This document shows positions 1 through 56,329 of a DNA stretch of 64,000 bases, in pieces. The notes below the pieces were generated by a model that saw only the letters and a list, made by a program, of their open reading frames with translations, made no database searches and was not told where the DNA came from. Origin of the DNA: Salvelinus alpinus (taxonomy: Eukaryota; Chordata; Actinopteri; Salmoniformes; Salmonidae); NCBI RefSeq assembly GCF_045679555.1, contig NC_092092.1, forward strand, positions 18,076,969 through 18,140,968, given 5' to 3'. Numbering within the stretch: the first letter of the stretch is position 1; every line of letters begins with the position of its first letter. A program made the translations under genes and the position numbers.

Positions 1-1824
1 TAAACGACAATCGCCCCATAGCACTCACTTCCGTCATCATGAAGTGCTTTGAGAGACTAGTCAAGGACCATATCACCTCCACCCTACCTGACACCCTAGA
101 CCCACTCCAATTTGCTTACCGCCCCAATAGGTCCACAGACAACGCAATCACACTGCACACTGCCCTAACCCATCTGGACAAGAAGAATACCTATGTAAGA
201 ATGCTGTTCATCGACTACAGCTCAGCATTTAACACCATAGTACCCTCCAAACTCGTCATTAAGCTCGAGACCCTGGGTCTCGACCCCGCCCTGTGCAGCT
301 GGGTCCTGGACTTTCTGACGGAAGCCCCCAGGTGTTGAGGGTAGGAAACAACATCTCCACCCTGCTGATCCTCAACACCAGGGCCCCACAAGGGTGCGTT
401 CTCAGCCCTCTCCTGTACTCCCTGTTCACCCATGACTGCGTGGCCATGCACACCTCCAACTCAATCATCAAGTTTGCAGACGACACTACAGTGGTAGGCT
501 TGATTACCAACAACGACGAGACGGCCTACAGGGAGGAGGTGAGGGCACTCGGAGTGTGGTGTCAGGAAAATAACCTCACACTCAACGGTAACAAAACAAA
601 ACAAAGGAGATGATCATGGACTTCAGGAAACAGCAGAGGGAGCACCCCCCTATCCACATCGATGGGACAGTAGTGGAGAAGGTGGAAAGTTTCAAGTTCC
701 TCGGTGTACACATCACGGACAAACTAAAATGGTCCACCCACACAAACAGCGTGGGGAAGAACTTTCCACCTTCTCCACTACTGTCCCGTCGATGTGGATA
801 GGGGGGTGCTCCAGCTGCTGTTTCCTGAAGTCCATGATCATCTCCTTTGTTTTTTTGACGTTGAGTGTGAGGTTATTTTCCTGACACCACACTGAGGGCC
901 CTCACCTCCTCCCTGTAGGCGGTCTTGTCGTTGTTGGTAATCAAGCCTACCACTGTAGTGTTGTCTGCAAACTTGATGATTGAGTTGGAGGCGTGCATGG
1001 CCACGCAGTCATGAGTGAACAGGAAGTACAGGAGAGGGCTCTTCAACCTCTGGAGGCTGAAGAAATTTTGCTTGTCACCAAAAACACTCACAAACTTTTA
1101 CAGATGCACAATCGAGAGCATCCTGTCGGGCTATATCACCGCCTGGTACGGCAACTGCTCCGCCCAAAACCGTAAGGCTCTCCAGAGGGTAGTGAGGTCT
1201 GCACAACGCATCACCGGGGGCAAACTACCTGCCCTCCAGGACACCTACACCACCCGATGTCAAAGGAAGGCCAAAAAGATAATCAAGGACAACAACCACC
1301 CGAGCCACTGCCTTTTCACCCCGCTATCATCCAGAAGGCGAGGTCAGTACAGGTGCATCAAAGCTGGGATCGAGAGACTGAAAAACAGCTTCTATCTCAA
1401 GGCCATCAGACTGTTAAACAGCCATCACTAACATTGAGTGGCTGCTGCCAACATACTGACTCAAATCTCTAGCCACTTTAATAATAAAAAATTGGATGTA
1501 ATAAATGTATCACCAGTCACTTTAAACAATGCCACTTTATATAATGTTTACATACCCTATATTACTCATCTCATATGTATATACTGTACTCTATACCATC
1601 TACTGCATCTTGCCTATGCCGTTCGGCCATCGCTCATCCATATATTTTTATGTACATATTCTTATTCATTACTTTACACGTGTGTGTAAAAGGTAGTTGC
1701 TGTGAAATTGTTAAGATTTCTTGTTAGATATTACTGCATGGTCGGAACTAGAAGCACAAGCATTTCGCTACACTCGCATTAACATCTGCTAACCATGTGT
1801 ATGTGACCAATCAAATTTGATTTG
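1..1824 (+). mobile_element. Non-LTR retrotransposon (LINE) fragment, reverse transcriptase and 3' end, rearranged
   Basis: The plus strand encodes reverse transcriptase pieces in several frames: a finger region ([11 protein letters not shown]), the palm A motif ([13 protein letters not shown]), [14 protein letters not shown] and the catalytic [11 protein letters not shown]-terminal piece follows at about 1015-1431 (ITAWYGNCSAQNRKAL). The 3' end at about 1750-1824 carries a non-coding tail ending in ATCAAATTTGATTTGG. The frame is broken near 338 and 600, and the middle is interrupted by an inverted copy of the same element. The left side runs off the window. The same family recurs at 7199-10590 and 53085-54612. 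Clade is not assigned. The copy is dead. Confidence 0.9.
404..1040. repeat. Inverted duplication inside the LINE (arms 404-691 and 760-1040)
   Basis: Sequence 760-1040 reads as the reverse complement of 404-691. The left arm encodes the FADD palm region forwards, and the right arm gives the same residues on the minus strand. About 68 bp separate the arms. After the right arm the LINE resumes on the plus strand with the region that normally lies downstream. The arms show scattered mismatches, so they are not a very recent copy. Confidence 0.85.
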
Positions 1825-1924
1825 GCCTACAGAACTGTCATCTAGTGGAGACAGTCTAACAGCACCTAACAAGCACTGGCCTACAATATGCCAAACCACT
1901 CATCCTTTCATTGATATATGACAT

Positions 1925-3060
1925 CCACTGACTGGCCATACTAGTCTCTGTCTTAGCTGTTAAGAACCCAACCACACTGACTGGCCATACTAGTCTCTGT
2001 CTTAGCAGTTAAGAACCCAACCACACTGACTGGCCATACTAGTCTCTGTCTTAGCAGTTAAGAACCCAACCACACTGACTGGCCATACTAGTCTCTGTCT
2101 TAGCTGTTAAGAACCCAACCACACTGACTGGCCATACTAGTCTCTGTCTTAGCTGTTAAGAACCCAACCACACTGACTGGCCATACTAGTCTCTGTCTTA
2201 GCTGTTAAGAACCCAACCACACTGACTGGCCATACTAGTCTCTGTCTTAGCTGTTAAGAACCCAACCACACTGACTGGCCATACTAGTCTCTGTCTTAGC
2301 TGTTAAGAACCCAACCACACTGACTGGCCATACTAGTCTCTGTCTTAGCAGTTAAGAACCCAACCACACTGACTGGCCATACTAGTCTCTGTCTTAGCTG
2401 TTAAGAACCCAACCACACTGACTGGCCATACTAGTCTCTGTCTTAGCTGTTAAGAACCCAACCACACTGACTGGCCATACTAGTCTCTGTCTTAGCAGTT
2501 AAGAACCCAACCACACTGACTGGCCATACTAGTCTCTGTCTTAGCTGTTAAGAACCCAACCACACTGACTGGCCATACTAGTCTCTGTCTTAGCTGTTAA
2601 GAACCCAACCACACGTACTGGCCATACTAGTCTCTGTCTTAGCTGTTAAGAACCCAACCACACTGACTGGCCATACTAGTCTCTGTCTTAGCTGTTAAGA
2701 ATCCAGCCACACTGACTGGCCATACTAGTCTCTGTCTTAGCTGTTAAGAACCCAACCACACATACTGGCCATACTAGTCTCTGTCTTAGCTGTTAAGAAC
2801 CCAACCACACTGACTGGCCATACTAGTCTCTGTCTTAGCTGTTAAGAACCCAACCACACTGACTGGCCATACTAGTCTCTGTCATAGCTGTTAAGAACCC
2901 AACCACACTGACTGGCCATACTAGTCTCTGTCTTAGCTGTTAAGAACCCAACCACACTGACTGGCCATACTAGTCTCTGTCTTAGCTGTTAGGAACCCAA
3001 CCACACTGACTGGCCATACTAGTCTCTGTCTTAGCTGTTAAGAACCCAACCACACAGACT
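1925..3060. repeat. 49-bp minisatellite, about 23 copies
   Basis: Consecutive units start with ACTGGCCATACTAG at 1931, 1980 and 2029, a period of 49 bp. Each unit holds TCTCTGTCTTAGCTGTTAAG followed by AACCCAACCACACTG. Variation is slight: AGCAGTT for AGCTGTT, a few CGTACT or CATACT units, one CATAGC. The high uniformity implies recent expansion or ongoing homogenisation. It lies downstream of the last visible wdr27 exon, probably in the next intron. Confidence 0.95.
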
Positions 3061-3191
3061 GACTGGTGTTTGTGTGTGGATCACAGGGCCAGATATTTAG
3101 AATCCTGTGGTCTGCTGACTGTAGAAAGCTCTATAAATCAACACAATTCACCTCCAAGAGAATGCTGCTATCAAAGCAAGCATCAGGGATA

Positions 3192-3196
3192 TGTGT

Positions 3197-3281
<85 letters not shown>

Positions 3282-3364
3282 AGGGAGGGAGGGAGGGAGG
3301 GAGGGAGGGAGGGAGGGAGGGAGGGAGGGAGGGAGGGAGGGAGGGAGGGAGGGAGGGAGGGAGG
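3192..3364. repeat. Compound microsatellite: (GT)n then (GGGA)n
   Basis: An almost pure GT tract runs from 3192 to 3279. It is followed without a gap by about 21 GGGA units to 3364. Long open frames here on both strands are products of the simple repeat, not genes. Confidence 0.97.
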
Positions 3365-4459
3365 CTGTGTGTTAGATGGAGTGCAGATGTTGAGCAATAT
3401 CTTAAATTAGCTCCAGAAGCAGTTAGGGAGACATGTTGTTGTAGTGCCCATCTGCGGAGGAGAGCAGAACACAGCTTTCTCCATTCTCTCCAAACCATCA
3501 ATAAGTCCTACTCTTTCTCAGGAGAATGTAAAAGACAATGTTAACCAAACACCTTACTCTCGCTCACGCCGTGGCAGAGAACCAGATAATGCTTCACCAT
3601 CACCAGGATATTTTTTTTTTTATCTAGATGTTAGAGGATATGGGTGGATGTTTGGATCTTCTCCTGAAGCCTTTTATCTTAAGCCTCTGGACCTGTTTCC
3701 AGTATCGTTTACGATCCCAGATGAAATAAGTAACTCATCATAGGGTATCAACAGTAAAGAAAATATCAGATAATAGTTGAGTTTAAATAGCATTCTGAAG
3801 AGTATTCACTTCACTCACACTTTATATGAAAACAGTAATGAAGCATTAAGACAAAGGCCAGCAACACTCACTCCATCAAGTTCCTAGCATACAGGCTTTA
3901 AAGGCTAAAAAATCCTGTAAGGCTAAAAAATCCTGTAAGATTTCAAAGTGAATGTGACTCTGGTGCAGGTTACTATTTCCATCACGGTTAGGGGACACTT
4001 TGGGTCTTGGATAGCTTGGGCTGAGAACAGTGTGAAAATAAGCTAGGTAGTGATTTAGTCTGTATTCCACTAGGCTTATAAAAACAGGGTTATAAACTCA
4101 GTTCCTCTCTTTATTTTTCAGCCATATTGTAACTAAGTTTCACCCTCAGTAATAAAGTGGGAGAAAAAGAAAAACAATCCTCTCCACAGTTGCCTTGATT
4201 CACCTCAGAGCTAGAACATCATTCTCAACATGATTGACAGGTGAGATAGATAAACAAAAAATGTGGTTAAATAAATAATAAAACAAATAGTCATCAAAAA
4301 CCACACCGTCCTGTTCTTTGGGTTTTAAGGTTTCGACTGCTTTTCTTTTTCACTGAGACTTATTTTAAAGGAGAGTGAAAAGGAGGGAACAGGGAGGAAA
4401 AGGGAACCGTGGACCAAAACAGTCTTGAGGTAAAATAAACAGAATTTGAGGTTTCTAGT

Positions 4460-4461
<2 letters not shown>
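3365..4461. other. Likely wdr27 intron or downstream sequence, nothing recognised
   Basis: AT-rich sequence with a poly-T run near 3610 and a short direct repeat near 3900-3935. I searched the minus strand for the exon that should follow wdr27 exon 16, which would continue with a WD repeat after TGTPAVYTG in phase 1. I found no matching codons with an AG border, so the C-terminal exons are probably left of base 1. Confidence 0.5.

Positions 4462-4491
<30 letters not shown>
4462..4491. repeat. (GT)15 microsatellite beside the exon 16 donor
   Basis: Pure GT on the plus strand, so CA in the wdr27 transcript. It begins 17 nt after the exon 16 splice donor. Confidence 0.95.
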
Positions 4492-4494
<3 letters not shown>

Positions 4495-4508
4495 TCTTGC
4501 CCCACTAC

Positions 4509-49152
<44,644 letters not shown>

Positions 49153-49954
49153 GGTGATCGTTTCTAGCTATGTAGTTACTCTGAAAACAGCAAAATAAAG
49201 AAATCATAATCCATTGAAATAAATGGATAGCTAGTTAGGCTAATAACCCACTAAAACCATATTGATAACCCAAATAGGAGCAGCTAAAATATTATTTATC
49301 GCTATATTTGTTGCAGTAACTGCACTGTGTACTGTCACTCACAGACAGTCTTTCTAGTAGGTAATAGCTAAGAGCTGTATGTAGTCTGTGGTAAGGATTA
49401 CCCAGCTAGCTAAAGCTAGCAAACTAGCTAGATGGGTAACAGAGCACATGTCTTGCTAACTTACGTTAGCTAATACTTTAGGCAACAGTCGTATTCTAAC
49501 AGTAGAATATATTCTGCAACATAGATAGTCACCCACCTTAAAATAAATGCAGGTTAATTGTATCTCTAGCTAACTAAATTAGCTAAATATAGCAAATTCC
49601 TCACTACACCCTTCTAGACCAACCGACAGCCTGCAATATGGGTCAAAAAGTATTCTGGAGGGTTGCCTGGATACCAGGGACAACAACAGCAGATGCTCAA
49701 GTTTCCCCTTTCACATGTGTTGTAGTACTTGCACCTACCGCCAAGTGATACTGTTGTCATGTGCATGGTTTTCAGAGAGCTTGAATCGTGAATGGCCGGG
49801 TCACAACTGTTGTATGCTGGCTGACTGGCAACGTCAACAGCCGAACCTTCTAATTATTTCAATGGGCGAGGAGAAATAACGTATAATATTGGTCACAATC
49901 TGAACGTAACTGTCCTCGCACGGGAAGCACGAGGAGAAGGAGGTGCGATTGACC
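49153..49954. promoter_or_regulatory. Region upstream of wdr27, promoter not pinpointed
   Basis: The wdr27 leader exon and promoter should lie here or further right. There is no TATA box at a convincing place and no obvious CpG island. The 49390-49620 part is rich in GCTAGC motifs. Confidence 0.35.
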
Positions 49955-50080
49955 GGTGTTGTGGGGTGGCAGGTAGCATTTAGAGCGTTTGGTTAGTGAC
50001 TGAATGATTGCTAGTTCGAATCCCGAAGCTGACTAAGTGAAATTTCTGTTGAAGTGCCCTTAACCAAGGCACTTAAACCC
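49955..50080 (+). mobile_element. Diverged tRNA-derived SINE
   Basis: Head GGTGGCAGGTAGCATTTAGA and B-box-like TAGTTCGAATCCC, then CAAGGCACTTAAACCC. Similar to the HpaI-type copy at 34569 but more divergent and without its tail. Confidence 0.7.
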
Positions 50081-50424
50081 TATTGCTCAGTCGTCACTAA
50101 TTAAGTCATAAACCCTGCCCATTTCTAAAATGTATGGTCTTAAAATCTGATTTTAAATCAAACCCTAACGTTAACCTTATCCTTAACCACACTGTTAACA
50201 CTATGCCTGACCCTAACCTTAAATTAAGACAAAAAAGCTCATTTTTGATTTCCTTATTTTTTACAATATAGACATATTTTGACTTTGTGGCTGTGTTATC
50301 TAGTGGAAGCCTCGTTGCTCCAGGGTCACAGTTGATAATAGCTGATAATTGGCAATAAACCCACAATCCCTGTTCTTAAAAATAAAAAATTGTACCAGGC
50401 ATTGTCTGAGCAAGGCCCATAAAA
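50081..50424. repeat. Probable interspersed repeat containing TAACCCTAACC-like strings
   Basis: ACCCTAACGTTAACCTTATC and CCTGACCCTAACCTTAAATT followed by TTGACTTTGTGGCTGTG. I recognise this as a dispersed salmonid sequence but cannot assign a class. It is not telomeric: there is no perfect hexamer array. Confidence 0.45.
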
Positions 50425-50850
50425 TTGCCTAAGACTTTAGCCACCCCAACCATGGACTGTTCTCTTCACTACCGTCTGGCATCAGGTTTCGGACCAACAG
50501 GCTTATCTCCTAGCAATAAGACTGCTGAACAGCTAATCAATCAATGGCTGCCCAGTGCCCACCCTCACCCATGGACTATCTGCACTGACTCTATGCACAC
50601 TCACAGGTCTCTATCCATACATTCACACACACTTACACGGACACTCTCTCTCATATATACACACACACACACATATTTATGCCCACAGGTACAATCACCA
50701 TATACGACGCTGCTGGGACAGGTTGGGGATATTCAGCTGTCAATGATGCAGTTGACAATATGGATGATATTTGCTTTTTATAATAATTCTCAAGCTGTTT
50801 TTAACCAAGTCCAATTGACAACCTAAAAATACATGTTTGTTGTACGCATA
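50425..50850 (+). mobile_element. LINE 3' end fragment
   Basis: CACCCCAACCATGGACTGTT, TACCGTCTGGCATCAGG and AATAAGACTGCTGAACAGCT resemble the end of the ORF2 and 3' UTR of a fish LINE. A CA-rich stretch (50620-50672) follows. No RT domain remains. Confidence 0.6.
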
Positions 50851-51094
50851 GTTGTACCTAGTGCTCAAAATACTGTACACTTTTGTTGTAGCTACCTAGT
50901 GTTCATGTCATCATTCAATCAGACCGAGACCTGTCCTTAATATAGCAACACGCCAATGTGATAGGAATATCCCTTGAGAAAAAATCTTAAGTGGATTTAA
51001 TGTGATCCTGTTTGTAAGTCCAGGGCCCAGTTTTTTTAAATGTTTAATCAAAATGATGCTGTGTTGTCTCAATCCTGATCCCGCATTAAAATTG

Positions 51095-51520
51095 GTCCCA
51101 GCACAAAGCGCTGTGCCACCAGAGACTCTGGGTTCGCGCCCGGGAGGTCCGTGGGGCGACGCACAATTGGCCTAGCGTCGTCCGGGTTAGGGAGGGTTTG
51201 GCCGGTAGGGATATCCTTGTCTCATCACGCTCCAGCAACTCCTGTGGCGGGCCGGGCGCAGTGCGCGCTAACCAAGGTAGCCAGGTGCACGGTGTTTCCT
51301 CCGACACATTGGTGCGGCTGGCTTCCGGGTTGGAGGCGCGCTGTGTTAAGAAGCAGTGCGGCTTGGTTGGGTTGTGTTTCGGAGGACGGCTTTCGACCTT
51401 CGTCTCTCCCGAGCCCGTACGGGAGTTGTAGCGATGAGACAAGATAGTAATTACTAACAATTGGATACCACGAAATTGGGGAGAAAAGGGTGTCAAATGT
51501 ATAAAATAAAATGTAAAAAA
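51095..51520 (+). mobile_element. tRNA-derived SINE, plus strand
   Basis: Same family as 41559-41981, here in plus orientation with a truncated head (GTGCCACCAGAGACTCTG, GGTTCGCGCCCGGGAGG), full body and A-rich tail (GGATACCACGAAATTGGGGA). The first part of the tRNA-like head is missing. Confidence 0.9.
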
Positions 51521-52173
51521 AATTGTTCCCAGCAGAAAGACAACATTTCGCCCAAATGTCGTGATCATATAAAATGATCTTCATTGTAGCATATGATGTG
51601 GTGTGTTAGGGATTTGGTTAAATTTTCTCTTAAAAACTGCATCCAAAAACATGGAGGGACCACATCTGACGAGGGAGCAGAATTTATCTGGATAAAAAAA
51701 CTAGGCCAAGAAAGAGGATAAGCATTTTACTGATACGATACCGTTATGTACAGAAGTCCAGAAAGGACATGTACATTTTTTTTTTTTTAAAGTATTTATC
51801 TTGTCGAGATCACAAGATAATTTTCTTTTCATCACGACATAACAGAAGTTGTTTTGTCGAGATCACGATCATCAAAAGTAGCATGCTTCATCCATTCATT
51901 TGTACAGATGCACGATACCCACCTCCTCAAGGAACCCTGTGATCGCAATGCGCTCGTGGGACATTTAAGCCCTGAAAGATCCCTGACATGAAGTTCTGTC
52001 TCCCAGGCTGTGAGCTGCCCCCAAGACCACAGCCAATCGCATGCAAGGGACAACGCAGCTAACTTGTCTTCTTGTGAGCTAGCTAGGTAGTCTTGTTAAC
52101 AAGGTTGTTATCTATGCTGGTTGTTAGCTTTTGTAACTAATATGTGTATAATTATAAGGGATAATATTTGAAT
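51521..52173. other. Intergenic, short TCGAGATCACAAGATAA-type repeat
   Basis: At 51795-51875 the strings GTCGAGATCACAAGATAA and GACATAACAGAAGTTGTTTT occur. A related copy in reverse orientation is at 58975-59080. No gene was seen. Confidence 0.55.
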
Positions 52174-52916
52174 CAGTGGAGGCTGCTGAGGGGAGGACGG
52201 CTCATAATAATGGCTGGAATGGAGTGTAATGGCTGGAATAGAATGGTATCAAACTGTTATGGGATTTTTATGAATAATGACTAAATTATGTATACATTTA
52301 ACTTAGAACTATAACTAAACAGAATACTACTATGTTACTGTATGGATGTACAGTATGAATCTTATTATAATCATAATATTGAATATAATGTGGGTAGTTT
52401 TAGTCAAGAATTAGAACAAGGACTTTCTGTTCCTTGTTAGAAACGAATGGAGCTATCGTCAGACCGGCTGGAATGCTGTGTTCCTTACAGGACATTCTGT
52501 CTCTACCCAGGGAGGGGAGAGACCTTGGGCTGGTAGTAGATTGTTTAACAGGTGGCAGACAATGTGGGAAGGCTTGTGAAATATATTGCCATTGTATCCG
52601 AGAGGAGGAAGGACATTTTAAAACCTATGACGTCATTTTTATTATATAACCTGATGTAAATTGTACTATGATCAGTACTTTCGAGAATAAACGCTATTGA
52701 TTGATTGATTTTGAGACTGGTTTCTGTCCATTTTATGCAAATAAGTATCTTACAAATTCTTATGAATGGGCAGAGTGTTTTAATTGAATTGGTTGATGAA
52801 CATATAGGAATGAAATTCCTTTAACACAAACACATGAAACCATGTGTTCAATATCATTCCATTCACTCCATTCTGGCCATTATTATGAACAGTCCTCCCC
52901 TCAGCAGCCTCCACTG
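52174..52916. mobile_element. MITE (CAGTGGAGGCTGCTGAGGGG ends) split by a solo LTR
   Basis: The left end CAGTGGAGGCTGCTGAGGGG (52174) is mirrored by CCCCTCAGCAGCCTCCACTG ending at 52916. The flanks ATTTGAAT and ATTTAAAT match in 7 of 8 bases, suggesting an 8-bp hAT-type target duplication. Inner parts ATGGCTGGAATGGAGT and its mirror also pair. The middle is interrupted at 52254. Confidence 0.88.
52255..52826 (+). mobile_element. Solo LTR with 5-bp target duplication
   Basis: The 572-bp insert starts TGTTATGGG, ends TTTAACA, and is flanked by CAAAC on both sides (52250-52254 and 52827-52831). AATAAA lies at 52686-52691. No coding region is present, so it is best read as a solo LTR left by recombination of a longer retroelement. 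TG...CA ends and a 5-bp duplication fit gypsy or retrovirus-like elements; I cannot decide which. Confidence 0.85.
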
Positions 52917-53084
52917 ATTTAAATTTAATGCTCCATTCCTGACAGCCGATTAGATTCAATTTCAGCCTCAGAGCTTGATCAGATTTGCTAGCAGCCTCAG
53001 AGGCTGATAAATCAGGATTCTGCCTTGTAGGCTGTTTCATAGTTAAAGATCCTTGCAGGCTGACAAAGCAGTCAGTTTGCTTCA

Positions 53085-54612
53085 AACGCAATCACACTGC
53101 ACACTGCCCTAACCCATCTGGACAAGAAGAATACCTATGTGAGAATGCTGTTCATCGACTACAGCTCAGCATTTAACACCATAGTACCCTCCAAACTCAT
53201 CATCAAGCTCGAGACCCTGGGTATCAACCCCGCCCTGTGCAACTGGGTACTGGACTTCCTGACGGGCCGCCACCAGGTGGTGAGGGTCGGTAACAACATC
53301 TCCACCCCACTGATCCTCAACACTGGGACCCCACAAGGGTGCGTTCTGAGCCCTCTCCTGTACTCCCTGTTCACCCACGACTGCGTGGCCATGCACGCCT
53401 CCAACTCAATCATCAAGTTTGCGGACGACACTACAGTGGTAGGCTTGATTACCAACAACGACGAGACGGCCTACAGGGAGGAGGTGAGGGCCCTCGGAGT
53501 GTGGTGTCAGGAAAATAACCTCACACTCAACATCAACAAAACAAAGGAGATGATTGTGGACTTCAGGAAACAGCAGAGGGAGCACCCTCCTATCCACATC
53601 GACGGGACAGTAGTGGAGAGGGTAGTAAGTTTTAAGTTCCTCGGCGTACACATCACGGACAAACTGAATTGGTCCACCCACACAGACAGCGTTGTGAAGA
53701 AGGCGCAGTAGCGCCTCTTCAACCTCAGGAGGCTGAAGAAATTCGGCTTGTCACCAAAAGCACTCACAAACTTCTACAGATGCACAATCGAGAGCATCCT
53801 GTCGGGCTGTATCACCGCCTTGGTACGGCAACTGCTCCGCCCACAACCGTAAGGCTCTCCAGAGGGTAGTGAGGTCTGCACAATGCATCACCCGGGGGCA
53901 AACTACCTGCCCTCCAGGACACCTACACCACCCGATGTCACAGGAAGGCCATAAAGATCATCAAGGACAACAACCACCCGAGCCACTGCCTGTTCACCCC
54001 GCTATCATCCAGAAGGCGAGGTCAGTACAGGTGCATCAAAGCAGGGACCGAGAGACTGAAAAACAGCTTCTATCTCAAGGCCATCAGACTGTTAAACAGC
54101 CACCACTAACATTGAGTGGCTGCTGCCAACATACTGACTCAACTCCAGCCACTTTAATAATGGAAATTGATGGAAATTATGTAAAAATGTATCACTAGCC
54201 ACTTTAAACAATGCCACTTAATATAATGTTTACATACCCTACATTACTCATCTCATATGTATATGTATATACTGTACTCTATATCATCTACTGCATCTTG
54301 CCATCTTTATGTAATACATGTATCACTAGCCACTTTAAACTATGCCACTTTATGTTTATATACCCTACATTACTCATCTCATATGTATATACTGTACTCT
54401 ATACCATCTACTGCATCTTGCCTATGCCGTTCTGTACCATCACTCATTCATATATCTTTATGTACATATTCTTTATCCCTTTACACTTGTGTGTATAAGG
54501 TAGTAGTTGTGGAATTGTTAGGTTAGATTACTCGTTGGTTATTACTGCATTGTCAGAACTAGAAGCACAAGCATTTCGCTACACTCGCATTAACATCTGC
54601 TAACCATGTGTA
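53085..54612 (+). mobile_element. LINE copy, 5'-truncated
   Basis: Same family as 1-1824. It starts in the RT finger region (ACGCAATCACACTGCACAC). One open frame (53139-53711) holds [42 protein letters not shown] and [12 protein letters not shown], then stops at TAG after KKAQ. The RT C-terminus (53700-54108) is frame-shifted. The 3' UTR has an internal duplication (about 54185-54290 and 54310-54420). The family tail after GTGTATGTG is replaced by another repeat. Confidence 0.92.
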
Positions 54613-55415
54613 TGTGGGGTTCGTGCCGTGGGGGAGATCTTCATGGGCTATACTCGGCCTTGTCTCAGGATAGTAGGTTGGTGGTTGAAGATACATCTCT
54701 AGTGGTGTGGGGGCTGTGCTTTGGCAAAGTGGGTGGGGTTATGTCCTGCTTGTTCGGCTCTGTCAGGGTATCGTCGGACGGGGCCACAGTGTCTCCCGAC
54801 CCCTCCTGTCTCAGCCTCCAGTATTTATGCTGCAATAGTTTATGTGTCGGGGGGCTAGGGTCAGTCTGAATTTAATCTCTCTCTCTCTCTTGCTCTCTCT
54901 CTCTCTGAGGACCTGAGCCCTAGGACCATGCCTCAGGACTACCTGGCCTGATGACTCTTTGCTGTCCCCAGTCCACCTGGTGGTGCTGCAGCTCCAGTTT
55001 CAACTGTTCTGCCTGTGGCTATGGAACCCTGACCTGTTCACCGGACGTGCTACCTTGTCCCAGACCTGATGTTTTCAACTCTCTAGAGACAGCAGGTGCG
55101 GTAGAGATACTCTAAATGATCGGCTATGAAAAGCCAACTGACATTTACTCTTGAGACGCTTACCTGTTGCACCCTCTACAACCACTGTGATTATTATTAT
55201 CTGACCCTGCTGGTCATCTATGAACATTTGAACATCTTGGCCATGTTCTGTTATGATCTCCACCTGGCACAGCCAGAAGAGGACTGCCACTGTGCTTCTA
55301 CATCTGCATTGCTTGTTGTTTGGGGTTTTAGGCTGGGTTTCTGTACAGCACTTTGTGACATCAGCTGATGTAAGAAGGGCTTTATAAATACATTTTATTT
55401 TGTAATTTGGGTGAA
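54613..55415 (+). mobile_element. LINE 3' UTR-type repeat
   Basis: Ends GACATCAGCTGATGTAAGAA and GGGCTTTATAAATACATTTT, a tail I know from abundant salmonid LINEs. Upstream is a GC-rich stretch with a CT run (54875-54905). A reversed short copy of this tail lies in psme4 intron 1 at 61053-61190. Open frames here are short and unconvincing. Confidence 0.6.
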
Positions 55416-55494
55416 CTATATCTTTAAAATAGAGCTGGAAGAAAATCCTGCTTGCTGAATTGGCCACCCCAGATCTATTTTCCCTAGTGCTGGG

Positions 55495-56085
55495 TGTTTG
55501 GAAATATAAATGCAACAATTTCAAAAAATTTACCGAGTTACAGCTCATATAAGGAACCCCCCCCCAAACAATCCCTCAGGTGAAGAAATCGGATGTGGAG
55601 GTCCTGGGCTGGCGTGGTTACACATAGTCTGCAGTTGTGAGGCTGGTTGGATGTACTGCCAAATTCTCTAAAAAGACATTGGAGGCGGCTTATGTTAGTG
55701 AAATTAACATTAAATTATCTGGTAACAGCTCTGGTGGACATTTCTGCAGTTAGCATGCACTCTACTTCAAAACTTGAGACATTGTGGCATTGTGTTGTCT
55801 GACAAAACTGCACATTTTAGAGTGGCCTTATATTGTCCCCAGCATCAGGTGCACCTGTGTAATGATCATGTCGTTTAATCAGCTTCTTGATATGCCACAC
55901 CTGTCAGGTGGATGGATTATCTTGGCAAAGGAAAAATGTTCACTAACAGGGATGTAAACAAATTTGTGCACAGAATTTTTGAGAAATACGCTTTTTGTGG
56001 ATATGGAACATTTCTGGGATCTTTATTCCAGTTGGACCAACACTTTACATGTTGCGTTTATTTTTTTCTTCAGTATATACAGCAT
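55495..56085 (-). mobile_element. Tc1-like remnant, internally deleted
   Basis: The right part (55860-56080; complement of ATAAACGCAACATGTAAAGT, then ACCTGACAGGTGTGGCATAT) is the end of a Tc1-type element. The minus strand then reads into the helix-turn-helix region of a transposase (about 55570-55800). The left end (AAATATAAATGCAACAATTT) is the other terminus. The catalytic domain is missing. Confidence 0.75.
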
Positions 56086-56329
56086 ATCATTTATTTTTCG
56101 TCTCTCTCTGTTTCATAATTTTCATTCAATTCGCAAGTGACCAGGTTGAATCTATATCTCAACCGAGAAATCGTCAAAGCGAATGAAACAGATCCTCTCT
56201 GTCTCAGTAGTGTATGTGTAGCCCATGTACCTGATGCTGTCAGGTCAAAAAGAGTATAACATGATGTTGTCGCCCCTGGCATTGAATTCAATCACAAGGG
56301 AAACCAGCTAGCGTTTGGCTTCCCTTGAT

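Noticed and set aside
3066..3544. Overlapping open frames rich in VCVC, HTHT, GREG or PPSL
   Set aside because: Products of the GT and GGGA tracts. No homology and no stable frame outside the repeat.
49662..49674. Possible RFX X-box upstream of wdr27 (GTTGCCTGGATAC)
   Set aside because: One half-site is perfect, but the other matches only 4 of 6 positions. Too weak to call.
50160..50225. Interstitial telomere repeat (CCCTAA-like strings)
   Set aside because: Only scattered imperfect matches without a tandem hexamer run. It is part of a dispersed repeat.
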